5,417 nt of DNA from Pseudooctadecabacter sp. (GTDB lineage Bacteria > Pseudomonadota > Alphaproteobacteria > Rhodobacterales > Rhodobacteraceae), in the NCBI GenBank assembly GCA_020628265.1, contig JAHDFG010000151.1, positions 1-5,417 on the forward strand. Reading direction: 5' to 3'. Of this stretch, positions 1 to 5,417 are shown piece after piece. Within the stretch, counting starts at the first letter, position 1. The number at the start of each line of letters is the position of its first letter. Both the position numbers and the translations under genes were made by a program. The notes under the pieces are model-generated. The model did not search any database, was not told the origin of the DNA, and saw only the letters and a list, made by a program, of their open reading frames with translations.

Positions 1-810
1 GCCCAGCTTTTGCAGCTTTGACGTATGGGCCCGCGACGTCACGCTGTCATAGCCCGCGCGGCGGACCTCAGTCCCGATCCCCGCATAAATGAACCGTGCC
101 GCATAAATCCCCATGCGGGACTCTCGTGGCAAGGCGGGTACGCCGGCCTCGGACCGCAGATAGAGCCGCTGCGCTTCCGCCAGCAGGCGGCGTGCCATGC
201 GCCGAATGTCAGGCGTTGCGACAGGGTTGGCCAAGAAGGCCTCGGGATCGAGGCCCACTTCATCAAACCACTCCAATGGCAGATAGATCCGACCGGCGCG
301 GGCATCCTCACCAATGTCGCGGGCAATGTTCGTCAGCTGCATCGCAACGCCAAGATCGCAGGCCCGTGCCAAGGCATCGGCCTCACGCATCCGCATCAGC
401 ACACACATCATCACACCAACCGCTGACGCTACGCGCGCCGAGTATCCCCGCACACCCGACAGATCATCGTACCTGCGTTCCTGCGCATCCCACGCAAGTC
501 CCTCAAGCAAAGCGTCAGGCAGAGCTTTTGGCATCTCAAAGGCGTCGATCACCGCGGCAAAGGCACGGTCTTCCGGCGCGTTCTTGGGCCGTCCAGCATA
601 GATCGCATCAAGACGGTCTTGCAGAGACAATACTGCCGCCCGCTTTGCATCGCCCTCATCCACTTCGTCATCCGCAAGGCGGCAAAACGCATAAAGGACA
701 AGCGCGGGATCACGCACATGGGCGGGCAACAGGCGTGACGCCGCATGAAAGGAATAAGACCCCGTACGGATCGCCGCGCGGCAGTGTTCCAGATCGTCTT
801 CGCGGATCAT
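1..810 (-). CDS. crtB: 15-cis-phytoene synthase CrtB (3' end beyond window)
   Basis: CrtB condenses two geranylgeranyl diphosphates head to head, through prephytoene diphosphate, into phytoene, the first committed carotenoid step, usually at the membrane surface with Mg2+ or Mn2+. Reading the minus strand from the ATG at 810-808 gives 270 uninterrupted codons to the window edge with no stop. The family is usually about 340-350 residues, so roughly 70-80 C-terminal residues are missing. Visible marks are the N-terminal RTGSYSFHAASRLLP block (residues 15-29), the first Asp-rich motif DDEVD (47-51), and the squalene/phytoene synthase signature at about 151-178 containing NIARDIGED with D165 and D169, followed by RIYLPLEWF. 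The ATG overlaps the crtI stop as ATGA, and only a weak GGA lies upstream, so translation is probably coupled to crtI. In Rhodobacter the next gene in this direction is tspO (crtK), which can be expected just outside the window. Identity is secure from the motifs and neighbours. Confidence 0.96.
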   Translation of the reverse strand, partial: MIREDDLEHCRAAIRTGSYSFHAASRLLPAHVRDPALVLYAFCRLADDEVDEGDAKRAAVLSLQDRLDAIYAGRPKNAPEDRAFAAVIDAFEMPKALPDALLEGLAWDAQERRYDDLSGVRGYSARVASAVGVMMCVLMRMREADALARACDLGVAMQLTNIARDIGEDARAGRIYLPLEWFDEVGLDPEAFLANPVATPDIRRMARRLLAEAQRLYLRSEAGVPALPRESRMGIYAARFIYAGIGTEVRRAGYDSVTSRAHTSKLQKLG

Positions 811-2354
811 TCGGCTGCCATCCGTTCTGACACGACACGGCTTGGCGCATCGGGCACCAACTGGCCTAGAACCTCAGCACTGGACACAACGCCAGGCAGG
901 CCAGCACCGGGATGGGTGCCCGCCCCGACCAGATAAAGCCCCTTCGCCTCTTCGCTGATATTGTGCGGCCGGAACCATGCTGACTGCAGAATGCGTGGCT
1001 CGATCGAAAAGCCGCTGCCATGGGGCGACAAATACCTGTCGCGGAAAGTCTCGGGCGTGAACACCTCGGACGCAGACAGATGCGCCTCAAAACCTGGAAT
1101 GGTCTTTTCAAGCACAGAGGCCACGTTGGCCCGATAGCTGTCAGCCATTTGGGTCCAATCGACCGGATCGCGGTGGCCCAGATGCGGCACGGGGGAGAGG
1201 GCGTAGAAAGTATCATCGCCCTCAGGTGCGACAGAAGGATCAGTGACCGACGGGCGATGCAAATAAAGGCTCATGTCATCCGCAAGTTTGCCCTTCATAA
1301 ATATGTCCCGCAAAAGCCCTTCATACCGAGGGCCGCTCAGGATCGTGTGGTGGCCAACGTCGGCCCATTTGCCAGCCGTTCCCTTGGTCCCGAAATACCA
1401 AACGAACAGACCCATGGACCAACGACTGCGCCGCAGCCGCGACGGGGTCCAACGACGTTTGCGGTGATTGCGCAACAACCGGTCGTAGGTGTGACCCGCA
1501 TCCGCGTTGCTGACGACAATGCCCGCCGAAAGCGTTGACCCGTCCGCCAAGGTCACACCCGTCGCCCGTCCATTCTTGATCGCAATCTCATCAACCTCGA
1601 TGTTCAGATAAACATGTCCGCCCTGCGCCTCGATCACGCGAACCATCGCATCGGCAATCGCCTGCACCCCGCCCATCGCGTAGTGCACGCCGTATTCCTT
1701 TTCCAAATAGCTGACGAGCGCATACATCGACGTCACATGCATCGGATCACCCCCGATGAACAGCGGATGAAACGACAGCGCCATGCGCAACCGTTCGTCT
1801 TTCACATAGGCGCGTGCGTGTCCAAGGATCGACCGATCCGCCCGCAGCTGCGCGAACTTCGGCAAGACTTTCACCGTCTCCCACAGCTGATGCATGGACC
1901 GGCGGCCCAAGCCCTCAAACCCGACCTTATAGCGGGCCTTGGCACTCTTTAGGAACTTGTGGAATCCCGGCACATCGCGCGGGGACAGTTTCGCCACTTC
2001 GGCGACCATGGCATCGGTGCTTTGGCAGGCCTTGAACGAACTGCCGTCTTCCCAGCGGATTTCATAAAAGGGATCCATGGGCCTCAGGTCGACATCACGG
2101 TGAAAGTCGCGCCCACAAGCGGCCCAAAGGTCTTCGAACACCTCCGGCATCGTCACAATGGTCGGCCCCAGATCGAACCGGTGCCCCCCCTGCTGCAGCG
2201 ACGATCCACGACCACCTGCGCGGTCTAACCTGTCCAGCACCGTCACGCGGTACCCCTTCGCACCAAGGCGCATCGCAGCCGCAAGCCCGCCAAGACCAGC
2301 GCCGATAACAATCGCGGTGTTGGATGATTCGACTGCAGGCTCATGTGTCAACAT
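807..2354 (-). CDS. crtI: Phytoene desaturase CrtI
   Basis: CrtI is an FAD-dependent, membrane-associated desaturase acting on phytoene. The 515-residue product matches the usual length of about 510-520. An N-terminal Rossmann fold shows VIGAGLGG (GxGxxG at residues 18-23) with D41 ending the second strand, then DRAGGRGSS (44-52). Near the C-terminus the bacterial phytoene dehydrogenase signature (472-492) contains LVGAGTHPGAGLPG, and SIEPRILQSAWFRPHN (450-465) is typical of Rhodobacter CrtI. Rhodobacter enzymes mostly make three desaturations, giving neurosporene; the neighbouring crtA favours that here, but the step number cannot be read from sequence alone. The ATG at 2354-2352 is the only ordinary start before an in-frame TAG upstream, and it gives the expected N-terminus. 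It lacks a good Shine-Dalgarno sequence and lies inside a PpsR-type palindrome. The stop overlaps the crtB start, so crtI and crtB form one operon. Confidence 0.97.
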   Translation of the reverse strand: MLTHEPAVESSNTAIVIGAGLGGLAAAMRLGAKGYRVTVLDRLDRAGGRGSSLQQGGHRFDLGPTIVTMPEVFEDLWAACGRDFHRDVDLRPMDPFYEIRWEDGSSFKACQSTDAMVAEVAKLSPRDVPGFHKFLKSAKARYKVGFEGLGRRSMHQLWETVKVLPKFAQLRADRSILGHARAYVKDERLRMALSFHPLFIGGDPMHVTSMYALVSYLEKEYGVHYAMGGVQAIADAMVRVIEAQGGHVYLNIEVDEIAIKNGRATGVTLADGSTLSAGIVVSNADAGHTYDRLLRNHRKRRWTPSRLRRSRWSMGLFVWYFGTKGTAGKWADVGHHTILSGPRYEGLLRDIFMKGKLADDMSLYLHRPSVTDPSVAPEGDDTFYALSPVPHLGHRDPVDWTQMADSYRANVASVLEKTIPGFEAHLSASEVFTPETFRDRYLSPHGSGFSIEPRILQSAWFRPHNISEEAKGLYLVGAGTHPGAGLPGVVSSAEVLGQLVPDAPSRVVSERMAAE

Positions 2355-2363
2355 ATCTTGACA
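2346..2363. promoter_or_regulatory. PpsR/CrtJ-type operator, left site
   Basis: The 18 bases TGTCAACATATCTTGACA fit TGT-N12-ACA, the recognition pattern of the photosynthesis repressor PpsR (CrtJ in R. capsulatus). Eight of nine base pairs are symmetric; only positions 7 and 12 break the palindrome. The site covers the crtI start codon (2352-2354) and the first two codons after it, so bound repressor would sit at or just downstream of the crtI transcription start. It includes TTGACA (2358-2363), a perfect -35 sequence on the plus strand, but no -10 follows at the right distance. PpsR represses under high oxygen and, with AppA-type antirepressors, responds to light. Confidence 0.82.
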
Positions 2364-2441
2364 GTACGCGCCGAAATTTCCTTTTTCAATTGAATACTAA
2401 GGGTAGGACAGCACGAGACACTTCCCAAAACGCCCCTCATA

Positions 2442-2459
2442 TGTAAATCTAGACTTACA
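2442..2459. promoter_or_regulatory. PpsR/CrtJ-type operator, right site
   Basis: The 18 bases TGTAAATCTAGACTTACA again fit TGT-N12-ACA, with eight of nine base pairs symmetric (positions 6 and 13 break it). The site ends 19 bases before the crtA GTG, where it would cover the promoter or early transcribed region of crtA-bchI-bchD. Its centre is 96 bp from that of the left operator, close to nine helical turns, so two PpsR dimers or tetramers would face the same side of the DNA. Binding is inferred from the motif and context. Confidence 0.83.
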
Positions 2460-2463
2460 CCGC

Positions 2464-2470
2464 AAAGGGA
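2464..2470 (+). promoter_or_regulatory. Ribosome binding site of crtA
   Basis: AAAGGGA lies eight bases before the GTG at 2479-2481. It supports GTG as the crtA start, since no in-frame ATG occurs near the conserved N-terminus; the first internal Met is residue 24. Confidence 0.65.
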
Positions 2471-2478
2471 ACCCGCGT

Positions 2479-3183
2479 GTGAGTCAGATCGTTACCCTCA
2501 GCCTGTTCCGGTTCGACCGGACGCGCGACCGCCTTTGGGCGTTTGCGATGATGGGCGCCGCGCGGCTTCCGCTGGCGCGGACGCCGGATATCGGGTTCTG
2601 GAAACTCTGCGGCTCCGGCACGGGCGAAGGGTTCACACCTGTTCCGAATTGGGGCGTCTACGCCATTCTGGCCACATGGCCGGACGAGGAAACAGCCAAA
2701 CAACGGATCAGCACCGCACCCATCTTCCAAAAGTACCGCAACCGCGCAGCCGAGGATTGGACGGTTTTTCTGCAGCCAACGTCATCACGCGGGGAATGGT
2801 CAGGCGTCGCCCCGTTTCAGACCGGCTCCGATAGTGACGAAGGTCCCCTCGCCGCCCTCACACGTGCGACCGTCAAACCGTCCGTCGCTGCACAATTCTG
2901 GCGGCGCGTGCCGGACATTTCCACTGTGATCGGCAGCGACCCCAACGTCGCCTTCAAGATCGGCATCGGTGAGGTTCCGTTGCTTCACCAAGTCACCTTC
3001 TCCATCTGGCCCGACGCCCAGCGCATGGCGGGATTTGCCCGCACAGGCCATCACGCGGACGCCATCCGTGCCGTCCGCGACAATCACTGGTTCCGCGAAG
3101 AACTCTACGCCCGCTTCTCGGTCAAATCAGACCTTGGCACATGGAACGGTGCCTCCCCCCTCGCTGCATTGGATATGCCATGA
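2479..3183 (+). CDS. crtA: Spheroidene monooxygenase CrtA
   Basis: CrtA introduces the 2-keto group that turns spheroidene into spheroidenone (and can act on related acyclic carotenoids), using O2, so it acts when these bacteria meet oxygen. The product is 234 residues, near the roughly 240 of Rhodobacter CrtA. Recognisable family stretches are the N-terminal VTLSLFRFDRTRDRLWAF (5-22), GFWKLCGSGTGEGFTPVPNWGVYA (39-62), IGIGEVPLLHQVTFSIWPD (161-179) and the C-terminal DNHWFREELYARFSV (201-215). No signal peptide or membrane helix is evident. Recombinant Rhodobacter CrtA has been reported to contain heme; conserved-looking histidines here (H170, H191, H192, H203) are candidate ligands, but this is only a guess. 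Translation begins at GTG with AAAGGGA upstream. The TGA overlaps the bchI ATG, placing a carotenoid gene first in a bacteriochlorophyll operon, as in Rhodobacter. Confidence 0.95.
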   Translation: MSQIVTLSLFRFDRTRDRLWAFAMMGAARLPLARTPDIGFWKLCGSGTGEGFTPVPNWGVYAILATWPDEETAKQRISTAPIFQKYRNRAAEDWTVFLQPTSSRGEWSGVAPFQTGSDSDEGPLAALTRATVKPSVAAQFWRRVPDISTVIGSDPNVAFKIGIGEVPLLHQVTFSIWPDAQRMAGFARTGHHADAIRAVRDNHWFREELYARFSVKSDLGTWNGASPLAALDMP

Positions 3184-4184
3184 AACAGCCTTTCCCATTC
3201 TCCGCCATCGTTGGTCAGGACGATATGAAAACCGCTATGATCCTGACGGCGATCGATCCCTCACTGGGTGGCGTTCTCGTCTTCGGGGATCGCGGCACGG
3301 GCAAATCCACCGCCGTCCGCGCCCTCGCGGCCCTCTTGCCCTCGATCAAACGCGTCGAAGGCTGTCCGGTAAACTCGGAGCGGGCAAAGGACGTGCCCGT
3401 TTGGGCGGACCTGAAGAAAAAGAAAGTGTCCAGCGCACCGACACCGGTCGTCGATCTCCCGCTCGGCGTGACCGAAGACCGCGTGACGGGCGCCTTGGAT
3501 ATCGAAAAGGCCCTGACCAAGGGCGAAAAGGCGTTCCAAGCCGGCCTGCTGGCCCGTGCCAACCGTGGCTACCTTTACATTGACGAGGTAAACCTGCTTG
3601 AAGATCACATCGTCGATCTGCTGCTTGATGTCGCCCAATCCGGCGAGAATGTCGTCGAACGCGAGGGGCTGTCGGTCCGTCACCCCGCCCGCTTTGTTCT
3701 GGTCGGGTCCGGCAACCCAGAAGAAGGGGAACTTCGGCCCCAATTGCTGGACCGTTTCGGGCTCTCTGTTGATGTAACCTCACCCACGACCATCGAAGAA
3801 CGTGTGGAAGTCATCAAGCGCCGTGATGCCTATGAGACAGATCACGAAGCCTTCATGCTGCGCTGGCGGGCGGAGGATGCCCTCGTCCGTGGGCGTATCG
3901 AGACGGCGAAAAAGTCTCTAAACCAGCTTAAACCGACAGATGACACACTGCATGACATTGCATCCCTGTGCCTGTCTCTCGGCGCCGATGGCCTTCGGGG
4001 TGAATTGACCTTGCTTAAGGCCGCGCGTGCGTTTGCGGCCTATCGGGACGACACGGCCATCGGCCGTGATCATATTCGCGCCGTCGCCCCGATGGCGTTG
4101 CGCCACCGCCTCCGTCGCGATCCACTGGACGAGGCTGGCAGCACCACCCGCGTGACCCGTGTGGTCGAGGATGTCCTGAGCTAA
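3180..4184 (+). CDS. bchI: Magnesium chelatase ATPase subunit I (BchI)
   Basis: BchI is the AAA+ motor of Mg-chelatase. With BchD it forms a ring complex whose ATP hydrolysis drives Mg2+ insertion into protoporphyrin IX held by BchH, in the cytoplasm. The 334-residue protein shows Walker A GDRGTGKST (residues 36-44), the Mg-chelatase-specific insert with VDLPLGVTEDRVTGALD (91-107), Walker B LYIDEVNLL (132-140), sensor-1 region VGSGNPEEGELRPQLLDRFG (175-194) with N179 and probable arginine finger R192, and sensor-2 GLRGE (271-275) with R273. All motor residues look intact. I chose the ATG at 3180 over an in-frame ATG at 3141 because the extra 13 residues do not resemble the family, whereas MKQPFPFSAIVGQ does. 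The 3180 start also makes an ATGA overlap with crtA. No clear ribosome site precedes it, so coupling to crtA translation is likely. Confidence 0.97.
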   Translation: MKQPFPFSAIVGQDDMKTAMILTAIDPSLGGVLVFGDRGTGKSTAVRALAALLPSIKRVEGCPVNSERAKDVPVWADLKKKKVSSAPTPVVDLPLGVTEDRVTGALDIEKALTKGEKAFQAGLLARANRGYLYIDEVNLLEDHIVDLLLDVAQSGENVVEREGLSVRHPARFVLVGSGNPEEGELRPQLLDRFGLSVDVTSPTTIEERVEVIKRRDAYETDHEAFMLRWRAEDALVRGRIETAKKSLNQLKPTDDTLHDIASLCLSLGADGLRGELTLLKAARAFAAYRDDTAIGRDHIRAVAPMALRHRLRRDPLDEAGSTTRVTRVVEDVLS

Positions 4185-5417
4185 TGTCATGGGATCGCGC
4201 CCTCACAGCACTGACCCTGCTGGCGGTTGATCCGGCCGGACTTGGCGGGCTGGTGCTCAGGGCAAGGACCGGCCCCATCCGCGATGCCTTCCTGTCCCAT
4301 CTCTCCGTTCTGGCAGCCCCCCACGCCCGACTGCACCCCGCCATGGAGGACGAAGCGCTCTTTGGCGGTATCGACCTGACGCAGACCTTGTCTTCAGGCA
4401 AAGTTACCGAGCGCGCAGGGCTGCTCACCGGCGCAGGGACTGCCATCCTCACGATGGCGGAACGCGCCTCGCCGGAGTTTGCGGCACGACTGGGCCGCGC
4501 CATGGATGCAGGTGAACTTCCTTGCCTCATCTGTCTGGACGAAGGGACCGATGACGAACAGCTGACGACGACCCTTCAGGATCGTCTTGCGTTCCTCGTC
4601 CCGCTGGACGGAGCCCGTAGCGACATCGGGGAAGGACCGTCAAACGAAGCCGCTTCTACGGCCCATGCGCGTCTGCCGCAGGTCGCGGTTTCGGGGGATA
4701 TGATCGTCTCTATCGCGTCGCTGTGTGCGCAGCTTGGAATCCAAAGCCAGCGCGCGCCCCTTTTGGCCTTGCGTGCAGCGCGTGCCAATGCCGCACTGCA
4801 CGGACGGTCTGATGTAACGGAAGCCGACCTCGAAGTGGCAGCCGCCCTCGTACTTGCGCCACGGGCGACGCAGATGCCCCAGCCCGAAACAGAAGAACCG
4901 GAACAACCGCCTGAACAAGACAGCCCGCCCGATGCCAATCAGGACATCGGCACACTTGAAGATCGCGTGCTGGACGCTGTCCTTGCGCACCTGCCCACCG
5001 ACCTTTTGGGGCGTCTGCGCCAGAAAGGTGCGGGGGGGCGGGGTGCAGGATCTGGTGCGAAGCAAAAGGGAAACCGCAAGGGCCGACCCAAGCCCGCACG
5101 CGCCGGTCGTTTGTCCACCTCTGTCCGCCTTGATCTGATCGCAACGCTCCGTGCCGCCGCCCCATGGCAGACCCTCCGTGGTGGCGGTTTAGGCCGGGTT
5201 AGGATCACACCCAGCGATTTCCGCATCAGACAGTATGAGGAAACATCGGACCGGCTTTTGATCTTTGTTGTGGACGCCTCGGGCAGCGCCGCGATTGCCC
5301 GACTGGCCGAGGCAAAAGGCGCGGTCGAGCTGCTCTTGTCAGACGCCTATGCGCGGCGCGACTACGTCAGCCTGATTTCCTTCCGTGGCACCACCGCCGA
5401 GACGTTGCTGCCGCCCA
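4184..5417 (+). CDS. bchD: Magnesium chelatase subunit D (BchD), 3' end beyond window
   Basis: BchD is the non-motor AAA+ partner of BchI and links the ATPase ring to BchH. 411 codons are present; the family is usually about 550-560, so the rest of the C-terminal domain is cut by the window. The N-terminal region (1 to about 225) has AAA+ form, but LGGLVLRARTGPIRDAFL (20-37) stands where a P-loop would be and has no GKS, as expected of a subunit with no or little ATPase activity. A Pro/Glu/Gln-rich acidic linker (232-250) leads to a Gly-rich and then basic stretch (282-309). An integrin I (von Willebrand A) domain follows, with the MIDAS motif DASGS at 364-368 and the beginning of its next strands (YVSLISFRG, 394-402). 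The ATG overlaps the bchI TAA by one base (TAATG), and GAGGA at 4167-4171 is a moderate ribosome site. In Rhodobacter bchO follows; that is an expectation here. Confidence 0.96.
   Translation, partial: MSWDRALTALTLLAVDPAGLGGLVLRARTGPIRDAFLSHLSVLAAPHARLHPAMEDEALFGGIDLTQTLSSGKVTERAGLLTGAGTAILTMAERASPEFAARLGRAMDAGELPCLICLDEGTDDEQLTTTLQDRLAFLVPLDGARSDIGEGPSNEAASTAHARLPQVAVSGDMIVSIASLCAQLGIQSQRAPLLALRAARANAALHGRSDVTEADLEVAAALVLAPRATQMPQPETEEPEQPPEQDSPPDANQDIGTLEDRVLDAVLAHLPTDLLGRLRQKGAGGRGAGSGAKQKGNRKGRPKPARAGRLSTSVRLDLIATLRAAAPWQTLRGGGLGRVRITPSDFRIRQYEETSDRLLIFVVDASGSAAIARLAEAKGAVELLLSDAYARRDYVSLISFRGTTAETLLPP

Larger units (their letters stand above)
2355..2478. promoter_or_regulatory. Divergent crtI / crtA control region
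   Basis: This 124-bp gap separates the start codons of crtI (leftward) and crtA (rightward) and must carry the promoters of both units unless transcripts enter from further away. It is visibly richer in A and T than the flanking genes, especially 2373-2400. It contains the right operator whole and most of the left one, a 10-bp palindrome TTCAATTGAA at 2385-2394, and the crtA ribosome site. I found no -35/-10 pair with good spacing on either strand, which is common for photosynthesis promoters of this group, so I do not place transcription starts. The same crtI-crtA gap is a known PpsR/CrtJ target in Rhodobacter; its role here is inferred from the motif and gene order. Confidence 0.8.

Noticed and set aside
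96..830. A 244-codon open frame on the plus strand opposite crtB
   Set aside because: It lies antisense to a clear phytoene synthase. Its predicted protein is rich in Arg, Pro, His and Ser without recognisable motifs, typical of a shadow frame in GC-rich DNA.
1020..1538. A 172-codon open frame on the plus strand inside crtI
   Set aside because: Antisense to well-conserved CrtI sequence; no domain, ribosome site or neighbour supports it.
2358..2363. TTGACA as a -35 box for crtA
   Set aside because: It matches the sigma-70 consensus, but no -10-like hexamer follows at 16-18 bases (the sequence there is a T-rich run), and it is explained as the right half of the left PpsR-type palindrome.
3141..3179. 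An upstream in-frame ATG for bchI at 3141
   Set aside because: The extra 13 residues fall within the crtA coding sequence and do not resemble BchI N-termini; the 3180 ATG gives the known start and the ATGA overlap.
3261..3743. A 160-codon open frame on the minus strand inside bchI
   Set aside because: Antisense to the Walker A and Walker B regions of BchI; explained by codon bias of the real gene.
4015..4530. A 171-codon minus-strand frame across the bchI-bchD junction, with further minus-strand frames at 4576-5226
   Set aside because: They are antisense to continuous BchI and BchD reading frames; compositions are Arg/Ser/Ala-rich with no family resemblance.
5008..5043. Possible G-quadruplex in bchD
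   Set aside because: G tracts at 5008-5011, 5032-5038 and 5040-5043 could form one only with a loop of about 20 bases and by splitting the seven-G run; too weak to call.
1..5417. Search for mobile elements, CRISPR repeats, tRNA/rRNA genes, terminators or a novel defence-type system
   Set aside because: Nearly every base is accounted for by five known photosynthesis genes and their control region; no unexplained long coding or repeat structure remained.

Overview
This window is a piece of an alphaproteobacterial photosynthesis gene cluster. All five genes are recognisable members of the bacteriochlorophyll/carotenoid set: crtB and crtI on the minus strand, and crtA, bchI and bchD on the plus strand. 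The crtA gene, the order crtB-crtI / crtA-bchI-bchD, the close protein resemblance to Rhodobacter enzymes (from memory, not a database search) and the GC-rich coding sequence (about 60 % by eye) point to a purple non-sulfur or aerobic anoxygenic phototroph of the Rhodobacteraceae (Rhodobacter/Roseobacter group). I cannot name the genus.

Layout. Bases 1-810 (minus) hold crtB, phytoene synthase, whose 3' end lies beyond the left edge. Bases 807-2354 (minus) hold the complete crtI, phytoene desaturase, which shares four bases with crtB. Bases 2355-2478 are a compact AT-richer divergent control region. It has two near-perfect 18-bp TGT-N12-ACA palindromes, the recognition pattern of the redox/light repressor PpsR (CrtJ). 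Bases 2479-3183 (plus) hold crtA, spheroidene monooxygenase. Bases 3180-4184 hold bchI and 4184-5417 hold the 5' three-quarters of bchD, two subunits of Mg-chelatase. The plus-strand genes overlap by four bases and one base. No RNA gene, mobile element, CRISPR array, long repeat or convincing terminator was seen, and no stretch over 300 bases lacks a gene.

How the genes work together. CrtB joins two geranylgeranyl diphosphates into phytoene. CrtI desaturates phytoene, in this type of cluster most likely in three steps to neurosporene, which enzymes encoded elsewhere convert to spheroidene. CrtA then oxidises spheroidene to spheroidenone with O2. BchI and BchD form the ATP-driven motor and platform that, with BchH encoded elsewhere, insert Mg2+ into protoporphyrin IX, the committed step to bacteriochlorophyll. 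The two diverging transcription units probably share repression by PpsR at the two operators, so carotenoid and bacteriochlorophyll synthesis would respond together to oxygen and light.

No wholly new system is visible. The points most worth a second look are the paired operators, one of which covers the crtI start codon, and the chain of overlapping reading frames. A seven-G run in the bchD linker is a lesser point.
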